64,000 nt of DNA, taken from Anaerolineaceae bacterium. Lineage in GTDB: Bacteria; Chloroflexota; Anaerolineae; Aggregatilineales; Phototrophicaceae. Numbering within the stretch: position 1 is the first letter of the stretch; each line of letters opens with the position of its first letter. The notes under the pieces are model-generated. The model ran no database searches. It was not told where the DNA came from and was given only the letters and a program-made list of their open reading frames with translations. Of the stretch, positions 7,891-16,066 are shown piece by piece. The DNA is taken from contig JACKCH010000016.1 of NCBI GenBank assembly GCA_020634115.1, positions 124,001 to 188,000 of the forward strand. Reading direction: 5' to 3'. The position numbers were made by a program, and so were the translations under genes.

Positions 7891-10766
7891 ATCTGGATGA
7901 AGCCCGCTTTGAGCTGCCAGAAGCGTGTCGGGATGCCGCGCACCCGCCGCTGCACTGTCAGGCTGTTCGTGCCGGGGATCAGCCAGCCATCCTCCTGAAG
8001 CTGGGCGCCAATCGCCGCTGCGTTGAACTGGAGCGGATGGATCCGCGCCACTGCCCGATACGCTACATCCGGCAGGATCAGCGCGTGCTGGCCGTCGTGA
8101 TAGCCGACAATCGTGGTACCCGGTCGCGCTTCCTCCGGTTGACGCAGGTCGGTCGCCAGCATCAGTTCGCCGCTGGCGAGCAGCTGTTGAAGCCCATCCA
8201 GGAACAGCAGCCCGGCACGTTCCGCCCGCATTGCCTGGGTTCCCTCGAGCAGCGTATCGCACCAGATTGGCAGGGCCTCGTCGGCATCCCGTTCCCGCAG
8301 AAACGCATCCAGCAGACGGTAGGTGGTGACCAGCACCGCCCAGTTCTGCACCAGCCGCCCAACAGATGCCGGCGGCATCCCCTGGCTCGCCAGTCTGTCC
8401 TGGTAGCCGCGTGTGCTGTCGGCAAAGCCCTGCGCCAGCTTCGCTCCTAATCCGTGTTCTTCAACCTGCTGCGCGATCCAGGCTGCGAACGCCACCGTGA
8501 AACCGGAGAGGTACTCACGCAGCCGGTCGGCCCGGATGAGCGCCTGTCCATCCGGGTCGCGCTCGCTCCAGGGTGTGACCTTCAGCACAATCATGCGTGC
8601 CAGGATGGAGGCCTCGCCTTCAAGGGTGGTCTCGCCCGTACTGAGGATGTGCCCGCGACAGGGACGCTCCTGGCGCAGCTTTGCCTCACGAGTCAGCCTG
8701 CCACGCCCCATGCCGCGCGAATAGGACTGCAGAAAACGGGTGAAAGTGCGCTCATCGGCGTAAATCGTTTTGTAGTCATCCACCCAGTACAGCGCATCCG
8801 CCAGCGAATAACCCAGCGTCTCGACGGTGTTGACGGTATCGCCCCACTGTCCCGGCGGCAGGTCGCGGGTGAAGTTCCCGTAGAAGCTGCACAGCAGCGC
8901 AGCGATTTCTGACTTGCCCGTGCCGGTGGTGCCCTGCAGGTGCAGCGCCGGTTTGGGGGCCGCTGCCGGGAAAAACCGCTGGGCCAGCGGCAGAAAGGCA
9001 TACGCCAGCAGCGCCGGAGCGATAGCCGGTGGCAGCGTGGCGGTCAGCGCCGTGAAGGCGGCCAGGCTCTCCGACCAGTCAGATACCGTCAAGCCATAGT
9101 CGCGCAATCGGGTTTCGAGTTCGACTTCCGGCGGCTGCTCAACGATTCCCGCTGCGCTGACCGCCAGGCCGGGGGTGACATATGTCCAGTGTCCATCTAT
9201 CTGCGTCCAACCCAGGAAGCGGTAGGTCGTGCGGGTCGGGTACTCGCCGGAGAGGCTGAGGAGCGCGGTGGGCAGGTGTTTGTTCATCCCGGTGCGGGCG
9301 GTGAAGCGTTCGCCCGCCTGGCGCGCGATATGACGCTGGAGGGCGTTGGCGTCGCCGAAGAGTTCACTCGGCACGGTCAGCAGCTGAGTTCTCTCGCCCT
9401 GGCGCAGTTCGAGCCGGACGAGGTGTTCGACCTGCCCGTCATCATCCAGCCGTGAACTGCGCTCGAGGACCTGCGCCGACCAGTCGGCGACCCGCTGGCG
9501 GTTGATGCCGCGTTCGGTGATTTTCTCGAAGACAATGCTGCCGTCCAGCACCAGGTAACGGTCTTCGTTGGGCAGGCGCTCGCGGTCAAGGTCACGCCGT
9601 GCCTGGCGGTAGAGCCGGTCGAGGTCCACGAGGCGCAGACCATCCCCGCAGATGGCTTTGAGCCGCCCGCGCTCTTCCGCCCACTCGATGGCATTCAAGT
9701 GAGCGCAGGCCTGGACGACCTCAGCGATCTGCGCTGCCGTCGGATGTTCCTGTCGTTGATCGGGGGCGTAGTTGCCGACCAATCGGGCGACCTGTTCGCG
9801 GGCCAGCTCCTTTGGGGCGGCAAGCGGCTCACGCTGGGGGCGGCTGAAGACGCTGGATATGGTGGCGCGGGCTTCCTTCTCGCGCCCTGCCGGGTTCTCT
9901 GAGCCATTCCCATCGGCCAGGTAGCGGGCGATAAGTTCGTTCTCCGCGTCACGCTGGCTGTAACCCGCATCGCGCAGCTGGCAGGCGGCGGCAAAAAGCT
10001 CGGTGTTGCGCTGTTCGAGCGGCGCACCGGATGTGAGATACGCCTCGGTGCGCGGCGGCAGGGAGTGATGACCGTTGCCATTGAGGGTGATGACCTCCAG
10101 CTTGCCAATCCGCTCCGGTTTGGGTGGCGTCACGTCCAGCCAGTCGAAGGCGCTCAGCGGGTAGCGATGTTCGGGATCCCACTCGACGATTTCTACCGGT
10201 GCATTGTTCCGTCCGGGCTTGGTGTTGGTGCTGCCGGGCAAACGCATGACCGAGGCGACCGACTTGACGTAACCGGGATCACCGTCCAATGCGCTGAACA
10301 GGCCGTGTAAGACGCGGGCGATCCGCTGCCGGTCATCGTCACTTTGCAGGGCGAACGGCATATCCAGTAACCAGTAGGCGTGCCAGCCGCCCCCGTTGTT
10401 CAGGATGGCTGAGGGCGGTAAGACAAAGCCATGCAGCGCCGCCAGCCCGGATTCACGTCGCACAGGGTCGTCATCGCAGTCGATGTCCACCCACAGCGCG
10501 GGCATGAGCGCGGCGGCCTCGGCCTTGCCCTGCTTCGTCTGCCGCAGACAGGGCGCGTAGTACACGCCATAGCCTTCGTTGTTGAGTTTCCCCGCCTGCT
10601 TCAGGGTGGAGTTACGCTGCCTCTCGTTCCCAATCTGTGCCCAGAGCGTCCGCACCTCGCCGGTCTCCGGGTGGATGCAGCGCAGTTCCAGGTACAATCC
10701 TTCCGGTGCCGGGCCGTAGAGCGCATCCAGAAAAGTGTGCTGGATAGGTTGGTTGTTTGCGGTCAT
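7887..10766 (-). CDS. Primase-polymerase / helicase replication protein
   Basis: The 959-residue protein begins with an archaeo-eukaryotic primase (RepB/Prim-Pol type) domain: WVDIDCDDD with metal ligands D94 and D96, the NNGGGWHAYW strand with His129, and VMRLPGSTNTKP around R175. The C-terminal third is a P-loop ATPase with Walker A GTTGTGKS (612-619) and Walker B ALYWVDDYK (about 658-666), matching the DNA-primase/helicase proteins of plasmids and integrative elements. The protein would unwind and prime element DNA. The start at 10766 has GGGAAAGAGAG upstream. The relaxase gene ends 31 bases upstream, so replication and mobilization genes appear to form one unit. The function is well supported by domain order. 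Which host factors it needs is unknown. Confidence 0.85.
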   Translation of the reverse strand: MTANNQPIQHTFLDALYGPAPEGLYLELRCIHPETGEVRTLWAQIGNERQRNSTLKQAGKLNNEGYGVYYAPCLRQTKQGKAEAAALMPALWVDIDCDDDPVRRESGLAALHGFVLPPSAILNNGGGWHAYWLLDMPFALQSDDDRQRIARVLHGLFSALDGDPGYVKSVASVMRLPGSTNTKPGRNNAPVEIVEWDPEHRYPLSAFDWLDVTPPKPERIGKLEVITLNGNGHHSLPPRTEAYLTSGAPLEQRNTELFAAACQLRDAGYSQRDAENELIARYLADGNGSENPAGREKEARATISSVFSRPQREPLAAPKELAREQVARLVGNYAPDQRQEHPTAAQIAEVVQACAHLNAIEWAEERGRLKAICGDGLRLVDLDRLYRQARRDLDRERLPNEDRYLVLDGSIVFEKITERGINRQRVADWSAQVLERSSRLDDDGQVEHLVRLELRQGERTQLLTVPSELFGDANALQRHIARQAGERFTARTGMNKHLPTALLSLSGEYPTRTTYRFLGWTQIDGHWTYVTPGLAVSAAGIVEQPPEVELETRLRDYGLTVSDWSESLAAFTALTATLPPAIAPALLAYAFLPLAQRFFPAAAPKPALHLQGTTGTGKSEIAALLCSFYGNFTRDLPPGQWGDTVNTVETLGYSLADALYWVDDYKTIYADERTFTRFLQSYSRGMGRGRLTREAKLRQERPCRGHILSTGETTLEGEASILARMIVLKVTPWSERDPDGQALIRADRLREYLSGFTVAFAAWIAQQVEEHGLGAKLAQGFADSTRGYQDRLASQGMPPASVGRLVQNWAVLVTTYRLLDAFLRERDADEALPIWCDTLLEGTQAMRAERAGLLFLDGLQQLLASGELMLATDLRQPEEARPGTTIVGYHDGQHALILPDVAYRAVARIHPLQFNAAAIGAQLQEDGWLIPGTNSLTVQRRVRGIPTRFWQLKAGFIQM

Positions 10767-10796
10767 GGGTCTGTCACTCTCTTTCCCTGATACGGG

Positions 10797-11789
10797 CTAA
10801 CGGTCGAAATCCGGTGTGGGTGGCACTCCCGGCTGTTCCGGGCCGAGGTCGAAGTCACCCTCCGCCAGCAGCCCGTTGAGCACCTCCCGGTATAGCGCCA
10901 GCTGATCGAGGTGGGGATACTCATGCAGCCCGCCGCCCACGACCGCCGCCAGCTGCTCGGCATACTCCCGATCCAGCCCGGTCGCGACCGGGCGGAACCG
11001 GATGCTGACTGCGCCAGCCGCATCGGCAACCGGCAGGTAGTAACCGACGGCGCAGTGCGCCTCATCCACCTGGCGCGCGCCGCCCCAGAACGGGACCTCC
11101 TCACCTGCATCCGTGAGGTGATAACCGTGCGGCTCACCAGCGGAGATCCCCAGCTGTACCGCCCGGATCGCCTCCAGCGCATCGTAGCGCTGCTCCCAGT
11201 CCGGCCCGACAAACCGGTCGAGCAGGTCAGCCATCCCCGCCTCGGTCACCTCATGCAGCAGCGCGATGTGATCCGCCTTCTGCCGCTGCGAAAAGTACAG
11301 GTTGACCCGCTCACCATGCTCCTCGCTCCAGACCGTCCCCGGCAGCACAACATGCGTGTGGGGATTATGGAGTCCCGGTTCCTGCGGATCGTCGGTCAGG
11401 CGGTGGTGCGTCACGTAGCTGTATTCGCAGCCGGTATCCAGCCCGCGCGCCGCGAAGAAGCCGTCCACCGTGTTTTCCGTCAGTTCGCGCACGAAGGCCT
11501 CGCGCTGCTCCTGCGGGATCAGTGCCACCAACCCTGGATTGGGGTTGATGACCAGCGAGAAAGTCAGCACATGGTTGCTCCTGAGATCATCACAGCGTTG
11601 GGCGATCTCACCGACTGAGCCACCCATACCATGATCGATCCAGCGTTCCTGCCCGGCGACCAGCTTCACACCCTGGTCGCGGCTGTCGCGGTAGGTCAGG
11701 TAGCCGAGAAGCTGCTTCATCCGCTTCGCCTCGTCCGCCGTCGGACGCTTGTAGCGCACGTTGGACACACACATCTGCCGCCGATCCAT
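10797..11789 (-). CDS. HUH relaxase (mobilization protein)
   Basis: The 330-residue protein has the HUH metal-binding motif in HNPHTHVVLPG at about residues 140-150, preceded by a hydrophobic strand, as in MobP-type relaxases that nick at oriT. Candidate catalytic tyrosines lie in the early helix LLGYLTYRD (about residues 28-35). The second half has no recognised domain and ends in a Pro-rich tail. The gene lies 3 bases downstream of the ribbon-helix-helix gene and upstream of the primase-helicase, a typical mobilization/replication cassette. It has no coupling protein or type IV secretion genes nearby, so the element is probably mobilizable in trans rather than self-transmissible. The motif is clear. 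The MOB family assignment is tentative. Confidence 0.75.
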   Translation of the reverse strand: MDRRQMCVSNVRYKRPTADEAKRMKQLLGYLTYRDSRDQGVKLVAGQERWIDHGMGGSVGEIAQRCDDLRSNHVLTFSLVINPNPGLVALIPQEQREAFVRELTENTVDGFFAARGLDTGCEYSYVTHHRLTDDPQEPGLHNPHTHVVLPGTVWSEEHGERVNLYFSQRQKADHIALLHEVTEAGMADLLDRFVGPDWEQRYDALEAIRAVQLGISAGEPHGYHLTDAGEEVPFWGGARQVDEAHCAVGYYLPVADAAGAVSIRFRPVATGLDREYAEQLAAVVGGGLHEYPHLDQLALYREVLNGLLAEGDFDLGPEQPGVPPTPDFDR

Positions 11790-11792
11790 GCG

Positions 11793-12113
11793 CTACGACC
11801 CCCGCCGCCGTGTAACGCGCTCGATGAAGTTGTTCAGGGTCGTCGTGAGCGTGTCAACCTTGGCTTCCAATGTTTCGATCTTCACCTCAACCCCCTTCGC
11901 AATCGCCCGGCGGGATCCGGGCAGGTCTTCCTGCGCCGCCAGGTAGTAGTTGATGGCGTCGCGGATCAGGTCGGTGAGGTGGATCAACCGCCCGTCGCGG
12001 CGCGCCCGCACCGAGCGTAGTTCCTTGAGCCGCCGCATTTGCTCAGGCGTCAGACTGACCGTCTGCCGTTCGGTGTACAGGTCAGATTTCTTCCGTTTCA
12101 TAGGCCTCCTCAA
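11793..12113 (-). CDS. Ribbon-helix-helix mobilization accessory protein
   Basis: The protein is up to 106 residues. A basic N-terminus leads into a ribbon-helix-helix pattern (RQTVSLTPEQMRRLKEL followed by a helix with LTDLIRDAINYYL), and a C-terminal heptad-like segment (IETLEAKVDTLTTTLNNFIERV) suggests coiled-coil oligomerization. Small proteins of this type (MobC/TraY-like) bind oriT and help the relaxase, whose gene follows after 3 bases. The start at 12113 overlaps the upstream HU-like gene by 32 bases. The Met at codon 5 (12101) is an alternative. The oriT role is inferred from gene order and family. Confidence 0.7.
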   Translation of the reverse strand: MRRPMKRKKSDLYTERQTVSLTPEQMRRLKELRSVRARRDGRLIHLTDLIRDAINYYLAAQEDLPGSRRAIAKGVEVKIETLEAKVDTLTTTLNNFIERVTRRRGS

Positions 12114-12402
12114 TGCGTTCCTTCAGCCAGCCGGATGGACGGAAGCGGTAGTACAGCCGCCGGATCGTCGCCGGTGCTGTGCCATACAGGGCTTCCAATC
12201 GGTCGCGGACTGCTCCACCAACCTGCATCTGTTGGCTCTCGACATGCAGTCTGCCCAGGTTGACCAGGGTGACGGTACCACTGGGTTGTGCCAGTTCCGC
12301 CGCCCAGACTTCAGCGGCGACTTCCAGCACTTCAGCGACGGTGTGCTTCGGCAGATGCGGCAGTCGCCGGGCGACCGCCTGGATGGTCTGACGATGATTC
12401 AT
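12082..12402 (-). CDS. HU/IHF-like DNA-binding protein
   Basis: The frame is open from 12462, but the ATG at 12402 has GGAGG and AAAGG just upstream and starts a compact 106-residue protein. Helices (QTIQAVARRLP, HTVAEVLEVAAEVWAAELA) are followed by the beta segment GTVTLVNLGRLHVE, and the end reads YYRFRPSGWLKERIEEA. This is the HU/IHF layout of two helices, an arm region and a final helix with FxPs..LK. The arm is divergent and lacks the R-x-N-P motif. HU/IHF-type proteins bend DNA at oriT and replication origins, which suits its place upstream of the relaxase genes and just downstream of the hairpin-rich region at 12627-12729. The fold is inferred from pattern only. Confidence 0.6.
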   Translation of the reverse strand: MNHRQTIQAVARRLPHLPKHTVAEVLEVAAEVWAAELAQPSGTVTLVNLGRLHVESQQMQVGGAVRDRLEALYGTAPATIRRLYYRFRPSGWLKERIEEAYETEEI

Positions 12403-12626
12403 GGGATCCCTTTCCTCCGGTTCACTTCCTGTAAGACACGCGCCATATGGCGCTTTCACCATGTCCCGCCCTGCGGCTGGGATGTGGTGCGGTTCTGGAC
12501 GCCGATTGGGTCAATCGGTGTTCGGTGGGCAGGGTGTGCCGCGCCCACCGGTGCGACGGATGCGCTGCACCGGCGCACTTGTGCGGCCCGTTCTGCGGGC
12601 TGCACCAGCCCCTCCGGCGCCTGAGG

Positions 12627-12729
12627 AGCGAGCGCCATTTAGCTCGCTTCAGACCCCGTGCCGACCTTTCTGGTCTTATCTGACACACACACGGGGTCTG
12701 AGAGGGGCGCTGCGCCGCGACGCAGCGCC
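12627..12729. other. Three consecutive hairpins, candidate oriT
   Basis: The 303-bp gap between genes (12463-12765) contains three inverted repeats in 103 bp. AGCGAGC/GCTCGCT pairs 12627-12633 with 12642-12648. The perfect 12-bp TCAGACCCCGTG/CACGGGGTCTGA pairs 12649-12660 with 12690-12701 across a 29-nt loop. GGCGCTGCG/CGCAGCGCC pairs 12706-12714 with 12721-12729. Arrays of inverted repeats in a noncoding gap beside relaxase and accessory genes are typical of transfer origins. The nick site cannot be placed by eye. Confidence 0.5.
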
Positions 12730-12765
12730 TGTCGGCGGTTGGGTTTCCGGGCGGTTTCGCCAGCC

Positions 12766-13161
12766 TCACCAGCGGGTCTTCTTCATCCGTCCCTCACGGC
12801 GGGCGGCATCCATATCACTCATCCCCGCCCCGTTTCCGGCACCATCCGACGAAACGCTCGTCCGTAAGACACCCATCTCAGCAGCGGTCTGGATAGCCTG
12901 CTGGACATATCCCGGCAGGTCAACCAGCGCCCGTCGCAGCCACGCCAGTTCTTCCTGAACGGCGACCAGATCACCATCACCCGCCGGCTGGGGTCGCTGT
13001 ACAGCATAACCCAGCGCCAGCCGCAGCAGTTCGCGCAGCGTCTCACTGCGCTCCCCAGTCGGGATGCTCTCCCACCACGCCAGCAGATCGGCGTCCGTGT
13101 CGGTGTACGCCTTGAACCCGATCAGCCGGTGCTGCCGTTTCGCCCTCTTGCGCCGCGCCAT
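12766..13161 (-). CDS. Small DNA-binding-like protein downstream of ParM
   Basis: The 131-residue protein has a very basic N-terminus (ARRKRAKRQHR) and a segment (TGERSETLRELLRLALGY) that looks like the second part of a ribbon-helix-helix, then a helical middle with a possible coiled coil (AVQEELAWLRRALVDLPGYVQQAI) and a polar, probably disordered tail. It follows the ParM-like gene by 48 bases, where plasmid loci encode the DNA-binding adaptor ParR. I infer a ParR-like or accessory role. A GAGGGAG lies 2 bases before the ATG. The gap to parM contains CGGTTTAACCCG and CGGTTAAACCCG, near-identical repeats that could be a binding site. Confidence 0.5.
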   Translation of the reverse strand: MARRKRAKRQHRLIGFKAYTDTDADLLAWWESIPTGERSETLRELLRLALGYAVQRPQPAGDGDLVAVQEELAWLRRALVDLPGYVQQAIQTAAEMGVLRTSVSSDGAGNGAGMSDMDAARREGRMKKTRW

Positions 13162-13209
13162 ACTCCCTCGTTTCCCGGTTTAACCCGTTAGACCATCTGG
13201 ATAAACCGG

Positions 13210-14253
13210 TTAAACCCGCTCCGCGAAGTGGGCATACCGCAGATAACCACGCGCATTGGCAAGCTGCGCGTCCGCCACCAGCTTGGTCTGCGGGTAGGCC
13301 TCGGCGATGTCGGCGTACACCAGCTCCGCGCCGCCGCCTGACAGGTAGATCACGTCCACAATCGTGCCGCGCTGCCATTTCTCCGAGAGCAGGTTGAGCG
13401 TCGCGCTCCGCAGCGGCGCCAGGGCTTCCTCAACGATGTCGTGATAGTCCACCGGGTGGCCGTTGGCGTGGAACACCCCCGTCCGCAGGACTTCCTCAAT
13501 GATGCGGAACGGCATCTTCTCGCGGTAGTCGCGTTCGAGTGCCGCCGCGATGCGCTCCTGCGCCGTGTACACCCCGCTCTCGACGCTGCCGCTTTCGGCG
13601 TCTAAGAACTCACCCTCATCATCGAGCGCCAGGTCAACCGTGTACGTGCCGACATCACACACCCCGGTTCGGCGGTAGGTGTGCGCCCGGTTGATCTCCC
13701 CGGCCTCGGTGAGCGTGGCGGCAAAGATCGTCCCGTAGGGCTGCGGCATAACCATGACTTCGGTGACATTGGCGATGATGTCGCAGGTGTCGGTTTTGAT
13801 GAGATGCTGGCCGATGAGGGCTGTCTTGAGTTCCGCCGCGTCGCGTATGTGGTCGGTCGGGAGGCCGGTGGCGAGTCGGATGTGGACGGCATCACGGTCG
13901 TGGATGCCGGAGAGCAGCTTGCCGATGGCGGCTTTGGCAAGGCGCAGCCGGAAGGCATTCCCCATCGTGGATTCATTGGCAGTGCGTCCTCGTAATCGGA
14001 GCAGTTCGCCAGGAGGGAGCTGCGCCAGTGCCAGGTCGCCGATGAACCAGTGTCCCTCGTTGTCGTGGAGTTGGTCGCCGGGATGGCGGCGGGCGATTTC
14101 GTCCTGCTGGAAACGGATTTCGCGGGCATGACCCATGACTGAGGGAAACATAAGAACCTGATCGTCAGTGACGGCTTTGACGACGCCGTAGCCGATGTCC
14201 AGGCCGATGGTGAGGGTGCTGCCGGGTTGCAGTTTGGAATTGTGCTTACTCAT
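13210..14253 (-). CDS. ParM-like actin ATPase for DNA segregation
   Basis: The frame is open to 14406, but the ATG at 14253, with AGGAG upstream and a short overlap with the preceding gene, is the sensible start (347 residues). Actin-family nucleotide motifs are in order: phosphate-1 TIGLDIGYGVVKAV near the N-terminus, phosphate-2 GVCDVGTYTVDLAL near residue 180, and the adenosine motif VIYLSGGGAELVYAD near residue 300. Length and motifs match the ParM/StbA/Alp group of plasmid segregation actins, which polymerize to push DNA copies apart. Small genes for likely DNA-binding partners lie on both sides, and repeat-rich DNA lies upstream of the operon. Finding this in an integrated element suggests it exists at times as a plasmid. 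Confidence 0.82.
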   Translation of the reverse strand: MSKHNSKLQPGSTLTIGLDIGYGVVKAVTDDQVLMFPSVMGHAREIRFQQDEIARRHPGDQLHDNEGHWFIGDLALAQLPPGELLRLRGRTANESTMGNAFRLRLAKAAIGKLLSGIHDRDAVHIRLATGLPTDHIRDAAELKTALIGQHLIKTDTCDIIANVTEVMVMPQPYGTIFAATLTEAGEINRAHTYRRTGVCDVGTYTVDLALDDEGEFLDAESGSVESGVYTAQERIAAALERDYREKMPFRIIEEVLRTGVFHANGHPVDYHDIVEEALAPLRSATLNLLSEKWQRGTIVDVIYLSGGGAELVYADIAEAYPQTKLVADAQLANARGYLRYAHFAERV

Positions 14254-14446
14254 GGTGCGTCTCCTGTCGGGTGCTGAAAGGTGATTTCGGGGACGAGTCG
14301 CTCGATACCAGCAGCGTATCCAGCGCCTGGCGGATGATGGCTCCGGCGCGACGGTAACGCAGGGCGGGCTGCAAGGCGCGATAGATGGCGGCCTCGCGGG
14401 GATCATCCAGGTTGAGTGTGAATTCGATCCGTTTAATGATGGTCAT
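14246..14446 (-). CDS. Ribbon-helix-helix protein of the partition operon
   Basis: The frame is open from 14509. The ATG at 14446 with GGAGGG five bases upstream gives a 66-residue protein. It opens with a basic strand (MTIIKRIEFTLNL) and a helix pair (DDPREAAIYRALQPAL, RRAGAIIRQALDTLLV) typical of ParR/CopG ribbon-helix-helix proteins. The tail is polar. Its last codons overlap the ParM-like start by 8 bases, so translation is probably coupled. It may bind the TGCGT-rich region upstream and act as the adaptor or repressor of the partition locus. This role is inferred. Confidence 0.6.
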   Translation of the reverse strand: MTIIKRIEFTLNLDDPREAAIYRALQPALRYRRAGAIIRQALDTLLVSSDSSPKSPFSTRQETHHE

Positions 14447-14509
14447 GTTCCCTCCGGGTGTACGGACTGGATACGGATGGGGTGCAGAAAAAAAAGAGAG
14501 ATGCGCCAC

Positions 14510-14722
14510 TCAGGCGCTCTCCGGTAGTGGAACCGATTGGGACTGGGCTGCTGCTGCGGGCTGCTTGCGGGTGGACTGCTCGCGGCCAGCGCGGATGAGC
14601 CGGGCGATCAGGTCGGTGTTGGCTGCGAGCGCCTCCTGCACACTGGCGTAACGCCACAGGGCGGGATCGTTGCCGATCTTCAGCGGGATGGATTTGGTCT
14701 TGCGTGTGCGACGTTGCGCCAT
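14510..14722 (-). CDS. Small basic hypothetical protein heading the partition operon
   Basis: The 70-residue protein has a basic N-terminus (MAQRRTRKTKSIPLKI), a helix (YASVQEALAANTDLIARLIRAGRE) and a disordered Ala/Gln-rich end. AGAGGGG precedes the ATG. It is the first gene of the minus-strand unit with the RHH and ParM-like genes. I do not recognise a family. Size and charge suggest a DNA-binding or regulatory role. Confidence 0.5.
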   Translation of the reverse strand: MAQRRTRKTKSIPLKIGNDPALWRYASVQEALAANTDLIARLIRAGREQSTRKQPAAAAQSQSVPLPESA

Positions 14723-14734
14723 TGAACCCCTCTT

Positions 14735-14841
14735 TGCGTAAATTGATAATTATTATGCGTTTTATAATACGCATCTTGCGTCTGAAAAAAGGGCGCATGT
14801 CGTGAACGCCCAATTCGTATAGTAAAACGCACTTGCGTTTT
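14735..14841. promoter_or_regulatory. TGCGT-repeat region, candidate centromere or operator
   Basis: Six copies of TGCGT/ACGCA lie in 107 AT-rich bases upstream of the partition operon: 14735-14739, 14756-14760, 14769-14773 (inverted), 14777-14781, 14827-14831 (inverted) and 14834-14838. Two pairs form palindromes: ATGCGT/ACGCAT around 14755-14774, and the near-continuous AAAACGCA-ct-TGCGTTTT at 14824-14841. In ParMR systems the centromere is an array of repeats upstream of parM. The divergent XRE regulator at 14970 could also bind here. Confidence 0.5.
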
Positions 14842-14969
14842 TAATTATATTCGACTTTTTCCAGTTCTGTCAAGTACTTTCTTTTCCAAAATCGCGATTT
14901 GAGTAGGAGGACGTGTATAATTAAAAACAAATTACTTGAAGATGATTGCACACAGGACACCCATAGCGA

Positions 14970-15611
14970 ATGACATCACGGGCAACAACGCTTGGCGGCT
15001 TTATCACCGAGCTTATGGAAAAACAGCAGCACTCTAATCGTTCTCTGGCGGCGGCTGCCGGTATATCAGAGGGAGCCGTGCGTAATCTGCTGAAGTACGG
15101 TACAGATACCCGCGCCAAAGACCCGGATGCGCGAACGCTTCAACAGGTTGCCAATGCGCTTGGGGTAAATCCTCTGCGGCTGTACCGATTGGCTGGATAC
15201 CTGCCTCCTGCACCGGATACGCATTCAGTTCGCGCGGAGTTCGTTGCCGATGTCTTTGACCGGCTGCCGGTTGATAAGCAGGAAGCTGTTTTAGGTGTGC
15301 TGGATGCAATGGCGGATCAACCAGCGGTGACCCGGACTGTTCAGGAAATCCGTTCCGACCGTTTGAACCCGTTGGCCGGATTTGACTTGCAAAGCCCGCA
15401 TATCACCCGACTGATGGCGAACGAATTGATTGCTCAGTATCAGATGACTGAGACTGTGGATGTAGGCCATATTGAACCGGATGCCCAGGTTCTTCAGAAT
15501 CAATGGAAAGACCTGCCTCAGGCAACACAGGAACGGGTTAAGGCGCTGATCCGACACAAGCTCTCCCTGGAATATGATCCCACCATGGTTGACCCGGAAT
15601 GGCGGAAGTAG
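14970..15611 (+). CDS. XRE-family HTH regulator
   Basis: The 213-residue protein has an N-terminal lambda-repressor-type HTH at about residues 8-70. The helices NRSLAAAAGISEGAVRNLL and TLQQVANALGVNPLRLYRLAG are the recognition and support helices. The rest is helical with no peptidase or sensor motif. It is transcribed away from the partition operon, so the 247-bp gap with TGCGT repeats is a likely shared control region. It probably represses element genes. The start at 14970 lacks a good ribosome-binding site, so it may be read from a near-leaderless message. Confidence 0.75.
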   Translation: MTSRATTLGGFITELMEKQQHSNRSLAAAAGISEGAVRNLLKYGTDTRAKDPDARTLQQVANALGVNPLRLYRLAGYLPPAPDTHSVRAEFVADVFDRLPVDKQEAVLGVLDAMADQPAVTRTVQEIRSDRLNPLAGFDLQSPHITRLMANELIAQYQMTETVDVGHIEPDAQVLQNQWKDLPQATQERVKALIRHKLSLEYDPTMVDPEWRK

Positions 15612-15612
15612 G

Positions 15613-15632
15613 GTACAATAGATTAGATGTTC
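15613..15632 (+). promoter_or_regulatory. Promoter-like repeat, copy 1
   Basis: GTACAATAGATTAGATGTTC contains a TACAAT -10-like box. A nearly identical 20-mer (one base different) recurs at 17024-17043, upstream of a paralogous small gene. A shared promoter is the simplest reading. Confidence 0.45.
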
Positions 15633-15646
15633 TGATGGAGAAGCGC

Positions 15647-16066
15647 ATGAGCGATTACACCATTTCAATTCCTGACAGTCTGTATCAGAAGGCACAGCAG
15701 GTTGCCCAGCAGAAATCACTGCCAGTTGATGAGGTCATTCGTACACGGTTGGAAGGGGCATTCGACCAATTACTATTTGATCTGCCCGACGATGAAAAAG
15801 AAGAATTGAAGGCGATGGCGTATCTGTCTGATGATACGCTCTGGACAATCGCCCGCGAACAAATGCAGCCAACACTGGAAAAGCGTATTTCAGAACTCCT
15901 GACCCGGAATCAGCGCGGCACTATTTCGGTGGCTGAGTATAAAGAGTTAGAGGAACTGGTTGAACGCGGCGATAAGCTGGCCCTTCGTAAGTCGCAGGCG
16001 ATGAAATACTTAAATGAACGCGGCTACTCGATCAGCATGGACGACTTAAAACCAGCCGATGAGTGA
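15647..16066 (+). CDS. Hypothetical protein paired with an HNH nuclease
   Basis: The frame is open from 15599, but the ATG at 15647 with GGAGA upstream is preferred (139 residues). It starts with a short antitoxin-like segment (DYTISIPDSLYQKAQQVA). A conserved-looking core follows (LKAMAYLSDDTLWTIAREQM, then a helix pair with EYKELEELVERGDKL and LRKSQAMKYLNERGY). It overlaps the HNH gene by 8 bases (ATGAGTGA), so the two are translationally coupled. A truncated relative of the core lies at 17060-17239. Similar two-gene arrangements are seen in cyanobacteria and Chloroflexota. The function is not known to me. An antitoxin role is possible but unsupported. Confidence 0.6.
   Translation: MSDYTISIPDSLYQKAQQVAQQKSLPVDEVIRTRLEGAFDQLLFDLPDDEKEELKAMAYLSDDTLWTIAREQMQPTLEKRISELLTRNQRGTISVAEYKELEELVERGDKLALRKSQAMKYLNERGYSISMDDLKPADE

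Noticed and set aside
12422..12769. Possible 115-codon gene in the mobilization gap
   Set aside because: No start signal or family pattern, and the region is full of hairpins that better explain it as oriT-like DNA.
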